The notes under the pieces are model-generated. The model did not search any database, was not told the origin of the DNA, and saw only the letters and a list, made by a program, of their open reading frames with translations. Source: Bacteroidota bacterium (lineage in GTDB: Bacteria > Bacteroidota > Bacteroidia > Flavobacteriales > Schleiferiaceae). From it: a stretch of DNA of 51,474 nucleotides. Each line of letters begins with the position of its first letter. Positions within the stretch are counted from its first letter, which is position 1. Positions 1 to 9,561 of the stretch are shown here, piece after piece. The stretch spans positions 8,702 to 60,175 of the forward strand of contig PZPB01000008.1 of the NCBI GenBank assembly GCA_003045865.1, in the 5' to 3' direction. A program made the translations under genes and the position numbers.

Positions 1-2930
1 ATATACACTCCTTGTGGAGCTGCATTACCAGCATCGGTTCCATCCCAACGCACTTGCGGGTCATTCGTTTCAAATACTTTTGTGCCCCAGCGGTTCATAA
101 TATAGAACTGATAGTTCTCAATATCATTCAAGCGCATCGAAGGTCCGAAGGTGGTATTTTCGGCTACTCCACTGCCTGGTCTAAAAGCCGTAGCTAAGAA
201 TACGCGCGCCTCTTGTTGGCTGCAAGCTTCGTTCGAAAAGGCATTCATCGGATTACCGAAATTATCAATAATACCCTGCGGATTTCCGCCCTCTATCGCT
301 TTAACATAGTAGCAATACGCTCCTGCATCTGGATCGGCGGCCACTAAATCTGCAATCTCGTAATCGGTATACGTAGTATCATCACCACCATTCACGTTTA
401 CATTCTCGCCTACTTTCACGTAATTGAAGTCTCCTTCATCGCGACGGTAAATCTCGTATTTCTCAACATATCCGCCCCAACCTTGGTAAGAGGTCCAAGT
501 TAAACGATTCGTTAAATCGGGCTCTCCTTTTACATTTAGGCGCATGTTACGTGAGATGTTACTAATCGTGTCATATCCACCACAGCTATCCGTTGCGGTT
601 ACACGGTAGAAATAATCAAACTTATCCGCTTGCACCCCAAAATCTTGGAAAGTGATAATATAAGGAGGCGCCGTAGGCTTACCAATAGTAGCAATCGTGC
701 GGTAAGGACCAAAATACTCGGGCGCTCTTTGGATCTGAAAGCTTCTTACATCCGCCTTGCCATCGATATATACATCGATATCTAAAGACTTACGCGTAAA
801 ATCGTTGCTTACACTTGAGATGTACAACTGATCCGACTGACGCGGCACTTCCGCTTGGATACAAACTGTATTCGATATCGAACTGTAGCCATTGATGGTA
901 TCCATCGCTTCTATCGTATAACAATACTGAAAATCTTTCTGCAGTACATTCTGACGGTAAGTTGTGTCATCCGGAGAGGCGGTAAACAATACCGTCGGCC
1001 CGATAATCGTACCATCGGGTTCCGTTACTAAAGTCCACACCCGATACTGATGTACGCCACCAGGAAACTCCTTATAAGCGTTCCAGCTAATGCGAGAGAA
1101 GCCCTCACATTTATTAATGTAATTTCTTAAGAATACTGTGTTATGGGGAGTCACTGCTAAATCATCGCTCTGATTACCACAGCTATCTACCGATACCACT
1201 TTAAATTGCTCCGAACGACTATCCGCTTGGCTTCCCGCCCATTCGTAAGGCATAGCTGTTCCCGCAGGAATCGTGTCTACAATCACCCATCCATTCAATG
1301 GATCATTATAGAAAAGGTAAAAGCTTACGATATCTTTCTTTTGACTCGCATCAAAATCAATTTCCGCTTTATTATTTATACTAACCGATACGCTACCAAT
1401 TTCTGGATTCTCATTATTGGTGCGATCTAAGAAACGGCTCGTGTCTTGGGTGGAACCCGAATAACAGCCTACTACCGTATCGGGTACTCGAATTTGATAC
1501 GCTACTGTTAAATCACAAACACTCACCGTATCGATAAAACTCGTAGTAGTGGTCTCCCCTACTTTTTGCCAATTACCGCTACTCTCGGGTGCTTCCACCC
1601 AAACCTCGTAAATATTTCCGCGGAAAGGATTTAAACCGCCACCATTGTAAGGAGTCCAACTGAGCTGTGCATATTCAGGACTACCCGTTGGCACCGCTGT
1701 TAAACTCATGGTCATCGTATTTATAGTATCACTTGGTAAGGAGATGAAATCACAAGGACCCGTACTCATTTCCATGTAGAAGTAACTCGTTGCTCCCTGA
1801 GAAGGTACTAGGGTAGAAAGCGTATCAAAATGAGGAATACTATCCACTACCGTCCAAGGACCATTTGGACTGCTTGAACCATAAATACGCCAATAGTTAA
1901 ACTCTAAGATACTGTCCATTACCGGTTGACTCCAACCTAAACGAACCGAACCATCCTTTTGCACATCCGAACATCTAAGTCCAGGTGGATTAGGTTCACC
2001 CGCTATAACTTCTACAATAATCGTAGCCAGACCCACCTTCGGCGCAGCGCAACCATCATCTTCCATCCGAACCGTAAAATAATAGGTATTTGAAGCCGAG
2101 CCACAACCCCCAAAGTTCAGGTGAACACAATCAGGAATCCAATAAAACTCTACCGTATTTTGAATAACACTGCAATAGGTTCCCGTAGAGTTAAAAGAAG
2201 TTAAGGTAGCACAAGGGGCCGCTCCATTACAACCCGTGCTCGAGGCATAGTTGTTCGAGTTTAATTGCAGTCCACCCGCTTTCATACAAATCTGCTGGAA
2301 GGATCCATTCGCAAATTGATCTAAATCACGCGCTACTACTCTAAACTGAACTGTATCTTGGGGGTAAGTTCTAATACGATATACATTACCCGTACGCACT
2401 ACATCGGTGTAAATCGACGTGTCGATTTCTGCGGCTGGGGTACTATTATTAGTTGGGCAACGGGTACCATTTAAATAATAAACGGGTACGTCACGGTAAA
2501 CCTCTCCGATAAGCTGATTACAACGATATTCTCTAATTACCACGCAACTCGCATACCAACCCTCTACTGGATTATTCGCTAAAGCCGTTAGTTCACCAGA
2601 CTGAGGGTCTAAGGTGTTAGGACCATTACTTGCATTTTCTGTTCCATCAGGAAAGGGAGCGATATTGGAATAACCAGAACTATACGCAATATTAGAGTTG
2701 GATGCATCCCAAGGCTGACCCCAATCAAAAACTAAGGAGTCGATATCCTTATCCGATGGTAAGTGGTTAAATTCAAAAAGGTAGTTAGGACAAGTTACCG
2801 CATTCGCATCTTGAGCAAATACAGGGCTATTATCAAAGCAAGTACTTGCATTTAAAGGTTGTGTAGCACCAGGAGGAGTATAAGGATACATCTTAGAACG
2901 AAGGAAATAACCCGATGCATTGGTGTTTAC
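1..2930. repeat. Long direct repeat, left unit
   Basis: Positions 1-2930 match 3613-6542 in every line I compared, with no gaps (offset 3612). The first mismatch is 2931 (T) against 6543 (C), and 10 mismatches follow within 43 bases. The repeat continues leftward out of the window. It lies inside the two tandem surface-protein genes. Confidence 0.9.
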
Positions 2931-3332
2931 TAAAGAAGGACGACAGCAAGAAGTCCAGCTAAAAACCCAGCCTGCGGCGGGCGGAACGCCATTTAAGGAA
3001 ACCGGAGAGCTACGGTATACCCCTTTTTCAATCGCACCATCATCACCCGAAGAACAATTAATATCAAAGGCTGAACTAGGGCAATCCGGGGACACATCTC
3101 CCGAAAGGGCAGGAATATAGGTACAAGGAATATTACCAAATGGGCCACTTACACTTTGCGTTCCTGTTGGAATGCTGGCACCAGTACAATCGCGATAAAG
3201 GGTTAATGTAAAAATATATTGACCATTGGTGGTACATTCCCAGTAGATCTCCCCTCCTAAAAGGTGAGAGGCTTGTGCTTTAGGTACCATCAGGAAAAAC
3301 ATGATAACGAGCAGGGCAGAGAATTTTTTCAT
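1..3332 (-). CDS. T9SS type B surface protein, copy 1 (3' end cut by window edge)
   Basis: This is a large secreted surface protein whose reading frame stays open from an ATG at 3330-3332 to the window edge. Alignment with copy 2 (constant offset of 3612 bases) says only the last 23 codons and the stop are missing. The N-terminus is a signal peptide (MKKFSALLVIMFF..., cleavage after AQA) followed by SHLLGGEIYWEC, a start typical of Bacteroidota gliding-motility-associated surface proteins. The body has fibronectin III-like segments. From about codon 135 onward the DNA matches copy 2 in every line compared. The first 134 codons differ at many positions. Upstream sequence is unrelated to that of copy 2, so the copies may be expressed differently. 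The ligand or role (adhesin, motility or matrix) is unknown. Confidence 0.85.
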   Translation of the reverse strand, partial: MKKFSALLVIMFFLMVPKAQASHLLGGEIYWECTTNGQYIFTLTLYRDCTGASIPTGTQSVSGPFGNIPCTYIPALSGDVSPDCPSSAFDINCSSGDDGAIEKGVYRSSPVSLNGVPPAAGWVFSWTSCCRPSLVNTNASGYFLRSKMYPYTPPGATQPLNASTCFDNSPVFAQDANAVTCPNYLFEFNHLPSDKDIDSLVFDWGQPWDASNSNIAYSSGYSNIAPFPDGTENASNGPNTLDPQSGELTALANNPVEGWYASCVVIREYRCNQLIGEVYRDVPVYYLNGTRCPTNNSTPAAEIDTSIYTDVVRTGNVYRIRTYPQDTVQFRVVARDLDQFANGSFQQICMKAGGLQLNSNNYASSTGCNGAAPCATLTSFNSTGTYCSVIQNTVEFYWIPDCVHLNFGGCGSASNTYYFTVRMEDDGCAAPKVGLATIIVEVIAGEPNPPGLRCSDVQKDGSVRLGWSQPVMDSILEFNYWRIYGSSSPNGPWTVVDSIPHFDTLSTLVPSQGATSYFYMEMSTGPCDFISLPSDTINTMTMSLTAVPTGSPEYAQLSWTPYNGGGLNPFRGNIYEVWVEAPESSGNWQKVGETTTTSFIDTVSVCDLTVAYQIRVPDTVVGCYSGSTQDTSRFLDRTNNENPEIGSVSVSINNKAEIDFDASQKKDIVSFYLFYNDPLNGWVIVDTIPAGTAMPYEWAGSQADSRSEQFKVVSVDSCGNQSDDLAVTPHNTVFLRNYINKCEGFSRISWNAYKEFPGGVHQYRVWTLVTEPDGTIIGPTVLFTASPDDTTYRQNVLQKDFQYCYTIEAMDTINGYSSISNTVCIQAEVPRQSDQLYISSVSNDFTRKSLDIDVYIDGKADVRSFQIQRAPEYFGPYRTIATIGKPTAPPYIITFQDFGVQADKFDYFYRVTATDSCGGYDTISNISRNMRLNVKGEPDLTNRLTWTSYQGWGGYVEKYEIYRRDEGDFNYVKVGENVNVNGGDDTTYTDYEIADLVAADPDAGAYCYYVKAIEGGNPQGIIDNFGNPMNAFSNEACSQQEARVFLATAFRPGSGVAENTTFGPSMRLNDIENYQFYIMNRWGTKVFETNDPQVRWDGTDAGNAAPQGVY

Positions 3333-3486
3333 TCTGTAAATTTTTATAAATGTAGAATCTTTTTATCTATTGAGCAGACACATTTAGTAAAGCTCTTGCC
3401 AAAGGATTAACAGTTTAGGCCTAATAAGTCAGAAAGCTGAGTAAACGAGGGCTTTTAGCGAGTTATGGCGTGAAAAAGTGATCCAT

Positions 3487-3515
3487 AAAAAAGACCTCTA
3501 TTTGCATAGAGGCCT
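3487..3515 (-). terminator. Rho-independent terminator after copy 2
   Basis: On the minus strand AGGCCTCTAT and ATAGAGGTCT pair as a 10-bp stem (one G-U) around loop GCAA, followed by six T (plus-strand A run 3487-3492). It lies 25 bases past the stop at 3540, so the two tandem genes are probably separate transcription units. Confidence 0.85.
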
Positions 3516-3539
3516 TAATAATTTAGTTTACGTTCTTAT

Positions 3540-6500
3540 TTAACGAATCAAAGTAAAGTTTCCGCGCTCTTCCACGGGTGCTTTTCCCGGTGTGGCGTAC
3601 TTAATAAAGTAGATATACACTCCTTGTGGAGCTGCATTACCAGCATCGGTTCCATCCCAACGCACTTGCGGGTCATTCGTTTCAAATACTTTTGTGCCCC
3701 AGCGGTTCATAATATAGAACTGATAGTTCTCAATATCATTCAAGCGCATCGAAGGTCCGAAGGTGGTATTTTCGGCTACTCCACTGCCTGGTCTAAAAGC
3801 CGTAGCTAAGAATACGCGCGCCTCTTGTTGGCTGCAAGCTTCGTTCGAAAAGGCATTCATCGGATTACCGAAATTATCAATAATACCCTGCGGATTTCCG
3901 CCCTCTATCGCTTTAACATAGTAGCAATACGCTCCTGCATCTGGATCGGCGGCCACTAAATCTGCAATCTCGTAATCGGTATACGTAGTATCATCACCAC
4001 CATTCACGTTTACATTCTCGCCTACTTTCACGTAATTGAAGTCTCCTTCATCGCGACGGTAAATCTCGTATTTCTCAACATATCCGCCCCAACCTTGGTA
4101 AGAGGTCCAAGTTAAACGATTCGTTAAATCGGGCTCTCCTTTTACATTTAGGCGCATGTTACGTGAGATGTTACTAATCGTGTCATATCCACCACAGCTA
4201 TCCGTTGCGGTTACACGGTAGAAATAATCAAACTTATCCGCTTGCACCCCAAAATCTTGGAAAGTGATAATATAAGGAGGCGCCGTAGGCTTACCAATAG
4301 TAGCAATCGTGCGGTAAGGACCAAAATACTCGGGCGCTCTTTGGATCTGAAAGCTTCTTACATCCGCCTTGCCATCGATATATACATCGATATCTAAAGA
4401 CTTACGCGTAAAATCGTTGCTTACACTTGAGATGTACAACTGATCCGACTGACGCGGCACTTCCGCTTGGATACAAACTGTATTCGATATCGAACTGTAG
4501 CCATTGATGGTATCCATCGCTTCTATCGTATAACAATACTGAAAATCTTTCTGCAGTACATTCTGACGGTAAGTTGTGTCATCCGGAGAGGCGGTAAACA
4601 ATACCGTCGGCCCGATAATCGTACCATCGGGTTCCGTTACTAAAGTCCACACCCGATACTGATGTACGCCACCAGGAAACTCCTTATAAGCGTTCCAGCT
4701 AATGCGAGAGAAGCCCTCACATTTATTAATGTAATTTCTTAAGAATACTGTGTTATGGGGAGTCACTGCTAAATCATCGCTCTGATTACCACAGCTATCT
4801 ACCGATACCACTTTAAATTGCTCCGAACGACTATCCGCTTGGCTTCCCGCCCATTCGTAAGGCATAGCTGTTCCCGCAGGAATCGTGTCTACAATCACCC
4901 ATCCATTCAATGGATCATTATAGAAAAGGTAAAAGCTTACGATATCTTTCTTTTGACTCGCATCAAAATCAATTTCCGCTTTATTATTTATACTAACCGA
5001 TACGCTACCAATTTCTGGATTCTCATTATTGGTGCGATCTAAGAAACGGCTCGTGTCTTGGGTGGAACCCGAATAACAGCCTACTACCGTATCGGGTACT
5101 CGAATTTGATACGCTACTGTTAAATCACAAACACTCACCGTATCGATAAAACTCGTAGTAGTGGTCTCCCCTACTTTTTGCCAATTACCGCTACTCTCGG
5201 GTGCTTCCACCCAAACCTCGTAAATATTTCCGCGGAAAGGATTTAAACCGCCACCATTGTAAGGAGTCCAACTGAGCTGTGCATATTCAGGACTACCCGT
5301 TGGCACCGCTGTTAAACTCATGGTCATCGTATTTATAGTATCACTTGGTAAGGAGATGAAATCACAAGGACCCGTACTCATTTCCATGTAGAAGTAACTC
5401 GTTGCTCCCTGAGAAGGTACTAGGGTAGAAAGCGTATCAAAATGAGGAATACTATCCACTACCGTCCAAGGACCATTTGGACTGCTTGAACCATAAATAC
5501 GCCAATAGTTAAACTCTAAGATACTGTCCATTACCGGTTGACTCCAACCTAAACGAACCGAACCATCCTTTTGCACATCCGAACATCTAAGTCCAGGTGG
5601 ATTAGGTTCACCCGCTATAACTTCTACAATAATCGTAGCCAGACCCACCTTCGGCGCAGCGCAACCATCATCTTCCATCCGAACCGTAAAATAATAGGTA
5701 TTTGAAGCCGAGCCACAACCCCCAAAGTTCAGGTGAACACAATCAGGAATCCAATAAAACTCTACCGTATTTTGAATAACACTGCAATAGGTTCCCGTAG
5801 AGTTAAAAGAAGTTAAGGTAGCACAAGGGGCCGCTCCATTACAACCCGTGCTCGAGGCATAGTTGTTCGAGTTTAATTGCAGTCCACCCGCTTTCATACA
5901 AATCTGCTGGAAGGATCCATTCGCAAATTGATCTAAATCACGCGCTACTACTCTAAACTGAACTGTATCTTGGGGGTAAGTTCTAATACGATATACATTA
6001 CCCGTACGCACTACATCGGTGTAAATCGACGTGTCGATTTCTGCGGCTGGGGTACTATTATTAGTTGGGCAACGGGTACCATTTAAATAATAAACGGGTA
6101 CGTCACGGTAAACCTCTCCGATAAGCTGATTACAACGATATTCTCTAATTACCACGCAACTCGCATACCAACCCTCTACTGGATTATTCGCTAAAGCCGT
6201 TAGTTCACCAGACTGAGGGTCTAAGGTGTTAGGACCATTACTTGCATTTTCTGTTCCATCAGGAAAGGGAGCGATATTGGAATAACCAGAACTATACGCA
6301 ATATTAGAGTTGGATGCATCCCAAGGCTGACCCCAATCAAAAACTAAGGAGTCGATATCCTTATCCGATGGTAAGTGGTTAAATTCAAAAAGGTAGTTAG
6401 GACAAGTTACCGCATTCGCATCTTGAGCAAATACAGGGCTATTATCAAAGCAAGTACTTGCATTTAAAGGTTGTGTAGCACCAGGAGGAGTATAAGGATA

Positions 6501-6944
6501 CATCTTAGAACGAAGGAAATAACCCGATGCATTGGTGTTTACCAGAGAGGGACGACAGCATTGTGTCCAACTAAATACCCAGCCCGCGGCGGGCGGAACG
6601 CCATTTAAGGAAACCGGAGAACTGCGGTATACCCCTTTTTCAATTCCACCATCATCACCCGAGGAACAATTAATATCAAAGGCTGAACTAGGGCAATCCG
6701 GAGACACATCTCCCGAAAGGGCAGGAATGTAAGTACAAGGAATATTACCAAATGGGCCTTGAACGTTTTGCGTTCCTGTTGGAATGGAGATTCCAGTACA
6801 GTCTCTGTAAAGTACTAAGGTAAAAATATATTGACCATTGGTGGTACATTCCCAATAGATCTCCCCTCCTAAAAGGTGAGAGGCTTTACTATTAGTACTA
6901 AACAGTGTAATTACTGCTACAACTAACCATTTCAAATTCTTCAT
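3540..6944 (-). CDS. T9SS type B surface protein, copy 2 (complete)
   Basis: This is a complete 1,134-residue secreted protein. I chose the ATG at 6942-6944 because it aligns exactly with the start of copy 1, begins a normal signal peptide (MKNLKWLVVAVITLFS..., then SHLLGGEIYWEC), and lies just below a promoter-like box at 6964-6971. The longer frame back to 7001 would begin upstream of that box. The middle contains several fibronectin III-like segments (for example around LRCSDVQKDGSVRLGWSQP). The last 90 or so residues form a CHU_C/type B sorting domain (FYIMNRWGTKVFET, WDGTDAGNAAPQGVYIYFI) that directs export by the type IX system. It is cysteine-rich in the N-terminal half. It differs from copy 1 essentially only in the first 134 codons. 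The surface function is unknown. Confidence 0.93.
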   Translation of the reverse strand: MKNLKWLVVAVITLFSTNSKASHLLGGEIYWECTTNGQYIFTLVLYRDCTGISIPTGTQNVQGPFGNIPCTYIPALSGDVSPDCPSSAFDINCSSGDDGGIEKGVYRSSPVSLNGVPPAAGWVFSWTQCCRPSLVNTNASGYFLRSKMYPYTPPGATQPLNASTCFDNSPVFAQDANAVTCPNYLFEFNHLPSDKDIDSLVFDWGQPWDASNSNIAYSSGYSNIAPFPDGTENASNGPNTLDPQSGELTALANNPVEGWYASCVVIREYRCNQLIGEVYRDVPVYYLNGTRCPTNNSTPAAEIDTSIYTDVVRTGNVYRIRTYPQDTVQFRVVARDLDQFANGSFQQICMKAGGLQLNSNNYASSTGCNGAAPCATLTSFNSTGTYCSVIQNTVEFYWIPDCVHLNFGGCGSASNTYYFTVRMEDDGCAAPKVGLATIIVEVIAGEPNPPGLRCSDVQKDGSVRLGWSQPVMDSILEFNYWRIYGSSSPNGPWTVVDSIPHFDTLSTLVPSQGATSYFYMEMSTGPCDFISLPSDTINTMTMSLTAVPTGSPEYAQLSWTPYNGGGLNPFRGNIYEVWVEAPESSGNWQKVGETTTTSFIDTVSVCDLTVAYQIRVPDTVVGCYSGSTQDTSRFLDRTNNENPEIGSVSVSINNKAEIDFDASQKKDIVSFYLFYNDPLNGWVIVDTIPAGTAMPYEWAGSQADSRSEQFKVVSVDSCGNQSDDLAVTPHNTVFLRNYINKCEGFSRISWNAYKEFPGGVHQYRVWTLVTEPDGTIIGPTVLFTASPDDTTYRQNVLQKDFQYCYTIEAMDTINGYSSISNTVCIQAEVPRQSDQLYISSVSNDFTRKSLDIDVYIDGKADVRSFQIQRAPEYFGPYRTIATIGKPTAPPYIITFQDFGVQADKFDYFYRVTATDSCGGYDTISNISRNMRLNVKGEPDLTNRLTWTSYQGWGGYVEKYEIYRRDEGDFNYVKVGENVNVNGGDDTTYTDYEIADLVAADPDAGAYCYYVKAIEGGNPQGIIDNFGNPMNAFSNEACSQQEARVFLATAFRPGSGVAENTTFGPSMRLNDIENYQFYIMNRWGTKVFETNDPQVRWDGTDAGNAAPQGVYIYFIKYATPGKAPVEERGNFTLIR
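3613..6542. repeat. Long direct repeat, right unit
   Basis: This is the partner of 1-2930. It covers roughly codons 135 onward of copy 2, and the identity ends abruptly at 6542/6543. Confidence 0.9.
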
Positions 6945-6963
6945 TCCTAAACTGATTTGTGCA

Positions 6964-6994
6964 CAAATATATTTTAATAATGATAGGAAGGCAA
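6964..6994 (-). promoter_or_regulatory. Bacteroidota-type promoter for copy 2
   Basis: On the minus strand there is a TATATTTG box (6964-6971, fits TAnnTTTG), with TTG (6992-6994) 20 bases upstream as the -33 element. Transcription would begin about 15 bases before the ATG at 6944. Copy 1 has only the weaker TACATTTA (3347-3354) at a comparable place. Confidence 0.6.
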
Positions 6995-7042
6995 GCCACA
7001 CTTATTTAAGGCTAATACTATCCTATTTTTAGATAAGTCGTT

Positions 7043-7984
7043 TTAAGCAAAAAGTTCTTTTTTGGCAGTGAGATAATCCTCCCACAACTCTTTAATAATT
7101 TGAGCAGCAGGACTAATATTTTCAATCAGGCCACTAACCTGCCCTATTTCCAGCTCGCCTTCAATTAAGTCGCCTTCAAACATGCCTTTTTTTGCGCGTG
7201 CTCTGCCTAATAAAGTTTTAAGCTCTTCGGCAGATGCGCCTTTAGCATAAGCCTCTGCAATTTTCTGATAAAAAGGGTTTTTAATCAAGCGTACTGGGGC
7301 TAATTCTTTTAAAGTTAGAATGGTGTCACCCTCTTGCGCTGCTAATACTGCATTTTTAAAAGCTTGATGGGCCGAGCTTTCTTCACTTGCCACAAAGCGT
7401 GAACCAATCTGAAAACCATCGGCACCTAAAACTTCGGCCGCTAAAATCTGTCGCCCTGTGGCTATACCACCCGCCGCGATAATGGGAATTTGCAATTTTT
7501 GCTTTACCATCGGCACTAAGCAAAAGGTGGTGGTTTCATCTCTACCATTATGTCCACCCGCCTCAAAACCTTCTACAACCACGGCATCTACACCCGCCGC
7601 TTCTGCTTTAAGCGCAAACTTTAAACTGCTTACTACGTGCACCACCGTAATTCCCTCAGACTTTAACTTTTCCGTCCAAGTTTTCGGGTTACCCGCCGAG
7701 GTAAACACAATGGGAACTTTGTGCTTACTAATAATATCGATCAATTCCTCAATTTGTGGATATAACATGGGGAGGTTTACCGCAAAAGGTATCTCTCCTA
7801 AAGCTGTTTTGGCTTTTTTCAAGTGCTCTTCTAAAACTTCAGGATACATGGAGCCTGCCCCAATAATTCCCAATCCTCCTGCTTTGGAAACCGCCGCCGC
7901 TAACTTCCAGCCACTGCACCAAATCATACCAGCTTGAATTATTGGCTTTTCTATACCGAAGAGCTTACAAATTCTATTCTCCAT
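7043..7984 (-). CDS. Nitronate monooxygenase / FMN-dependent 2-nitropropane dioxygenase family
   Basis: A cytosolic TIM-barrel flavoenzyme of the NPD/FabK-like family, 313 residues, close to the usual 310-350. Members oxidise alkyl nitronates such as propionate-3-nitronate, but many have unproven substrates. Visible marks are the N-terminal IEKPIIQAGMIWCSG segment, GGLGIIGAG, the active-site region EGFEAGGHNGRDETTTF with its conserved His, and the FMN-phosphate loop around AAGGIATGRQI and GADGFQIGSRF. The ATG at 7984 is preferred over an in-frame TTG one codon earlier because it forms a TGATG overlap with the stop of the peptidase gene, which suggests translational coupling. It is the last gene of a four-gene operon. 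The family is certain, the physiological substrate is not. Confidence 0.9.
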   Translation of the reverse strand: MENRICKLFGIEKPIIQAGMIWCSGWKLAAAVSKAGGLGIIGAGSMYPEVLEEHLKKAKTALGEIPFAVNLPMLYPQIEELIDIISKHKVPIVFTSAGNPKTWTEKLKSEGITVVHVVSSLKFALKAEAAGVDAVVVEGFEAGGHNGRDETTTFCLVPMVKQKLQIPIIAAGGIATGRQILAAEVLGADGFQIGSRFVASEESSAHQAFKNAVLAAQEGDTILTLKELAPVRLIKNPFYQKIAEAYAKGASAEELKTLLGRARAKKGMFEGDLIEGELEIGQVSGLIENISPAAQIIKELWEDYLTAKKELFA

Positions 7985-9561
7985 CAATGCTTAATTAATT
8001 GACTGAAAGAACCTTCATTAGTTTCTATATTCAGGTAATAGAGACCTCTTGCCAAGTCTAATTCCAGACTTAGTTCGCTTCCTACCGAAAAACGATGCTC
8101 CTTTTCCAGTAAAACTTTACCCGAGGGGTCAAGAATTTTCAAGCGAGCATCTACTGTACCTTGCTCACCCGCAAAGCTTATGTTTAACTTATCCTTAAAT
8201 GGATTTGGAAAAACCGCAAAACTGCCAATCTTTTGCTCCGCTAAATCATCGAGACCAATAATATAGGCTCGATCAAAATTAGGAATGCCATAGCCCAAGA
8301 GGTTATCGGGGGTCCAATATTGATGGGCACTGCGTTTTACTTGATCTACAATTTCTGCAACACTACGCGTGGGTTGGGCCTGAATTAAACAAGCGATCAT
8401 TCCTGCCACTAAGGGCGATGAAAAAGAGGTTCCGCTTCCTGATCTTACCTCTCCGTTAAAATTGATAAGGGTCGTTGCTAATCCCATTGCTGCCACATCG
8501 GGCTTAATTCTATTATCAGCCGAGGGTCCTCTGCTACTAAAAGCAACATAATTCTCTTGAAAATCAACTGCTCCGACCGCTAGTACACTATCGCCATCGG
8601 CGGGCGCACTTATGTATTGCCAGCTACTAGAACCCTCATTACCAGCGCTTACTACAACCACAATACCTTTCCCGGAAGCCATATCTGCTGCCTGGGTTAC
8701 CAAGGCGGTATTGCCATCCATGTCACTATAGCTGAAGTTATCCGCACTATCATCAAAAGTCGAATAACCCAAAGAAGAATTGATAACGTCGGCACCTACA
8801 CTATCGGCAAACTCAGCGGCAAATAACCAGTCGTCCATTTCAACTGGTGTTTCGGAAGCAATATTTTCGGAGGTTAAAAGCCAATAATTAGCATGTGGTG
8901 CGGTACCAATAAATATACTATCGGCATTGGCCGCCATCGTTGATAATACAGAGGCGCCGTGACTACCGCCGCCAATGTAGACGTTGGTATCATTGCTAAT
9001 AAAGCTGTAGGATCCTAAAATTCTACCTTCATTGCGTAAACTATCTAAAACAGCGGCTTGCAACACCCCTGTAAAGCCGGCATCGATAACGGCAATCGTT
9101 ACTCCCCTGCCAGTGTAACCACGTGCATGCATTAAATCGCCCTTCAACATTTCCACCTGATTACGCGAAAATCCATAGTCATAAGTACTGGTAGTTCCGC
9201 TTAAATGCAATTTATATTGCTTAGGATTTTCTAGCCTTTCTACAAAAGGAAGAGTAGCGAGTACCGTAGGATTAGGATGTTCAACTAAAGCGTAATTAAA
9301 CCAACGCGATCTACCTTCAATTTTTGCCCCTAGCATTTCCAGTTGGGCAATATATTCCTGTGAAACCGGTAAATCATTCTCCCGTAAGGGAATATTATGC
9401 CTTTGGCGGCGGGCTAAACTTGCTGGGCTAAGAACTTTATTCGCTTCGTTCAATAAGCTTAATTGCTCGCCTTTATCTTTAAAATAAACTCGTGTTTTTT
9501 GCGCATCTACAAAAGTGTAGGCCAAAATAAAACAGAGGGTGAATAGTACTTTTTTCATCAT
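7984..9561 (-). CDS. Subtilisin-like (S8) serine peptidase with type A T9SS sorting domain
   Basis: A secreted 525-residue protease. Residues 1-20 form a signal peptide ([20 protein letters not shown]). A propeptide-like region (about 21-145) precedes the S8 domain with Asp160 (VTIAVIDAG), His201 (GGSHGASV), the oxyanion Asn308 (SAGNEG) and the nucleophile Ser379 (GTSFSSPLVAG), so the triad is intact. The C-terminal 80 residues are a Por/type A sorting domain (FAVFPNPFKDKLNI ... GLYYLNIET), which marks it for the outer membrane or medium. Its ATG overlaps the mnmA stop by one base and its stop overlaps the next ATG by one base. The pairing of a secreted protease with tRNA-modification and flavin enzymes is probably only cotranscription. 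Confidence 0.94.
   Translation of the reverse strand: MMKKVLFTLCFILAYTFVDAQKTRVYFKDKGEQLSLLNEANKVLSPASLARRQRHNIPLRENDLPVSQEYIAQLEMLGAKIEGRSRWFNYALVEHPNPTVLATLPFVERLENPKQYKLHLSGTTSTYDYGFSRNQVEMLKGDLMHARGYTGRGVTIAVIDAGFTGVLQAAVLDSLRNEGRILGSYSFISNDTNVYIGGGSHGASVLSTMAANADSIFIGTAPHANYWLLTSENIASETPVEMDDWLFAAEFADSVGADVINSSLGYSTFDDSADNFSYSDMDGNTALVTQAADMASGKGIVVVVSAGNEGSSSWQYISAPADGDSVLAVGAVDFQENYVAFSSRGPSADNRIKPDVAAMGLATTLINFNGEVRSGSGTSFSSPLVAGMIACLIQAQPTRSVAEIVDQVKRSAHQYWTPDNLLGYGIPNFDRAYIIGLDDLAEQKIGSFAVFPNPFKDKLNISFAGEQGTVDARLKILDPSGKVLLEKEHRFSVGSELSLELDLARGLYYLNIETNEGSFSQLIKH

Noticed and set aside
3624-3809. A small plus-strand frame inside the surface-protein gene, repeated at 12-197
   Set aside because: It is antisense to a well-supported long gene and duplicated only because the gene is. 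No family resemblance.
6945-7001. N-terminal extension of surface-protein copy 2 by 19 codons
   Set aside because: It crosses the promoter-like box at 6964-6971, has no counterpart in copy 1, and would bury the signal peptide.
7458-7937. A 159-codon plus-strand frame opposite the nitronate monooxygenase gene
   Set aside because: It lies wholly antisense to a gene with clear enzyme motifs. Its product is low in complexity (Ser/Pro/Ala) with no known pattern.
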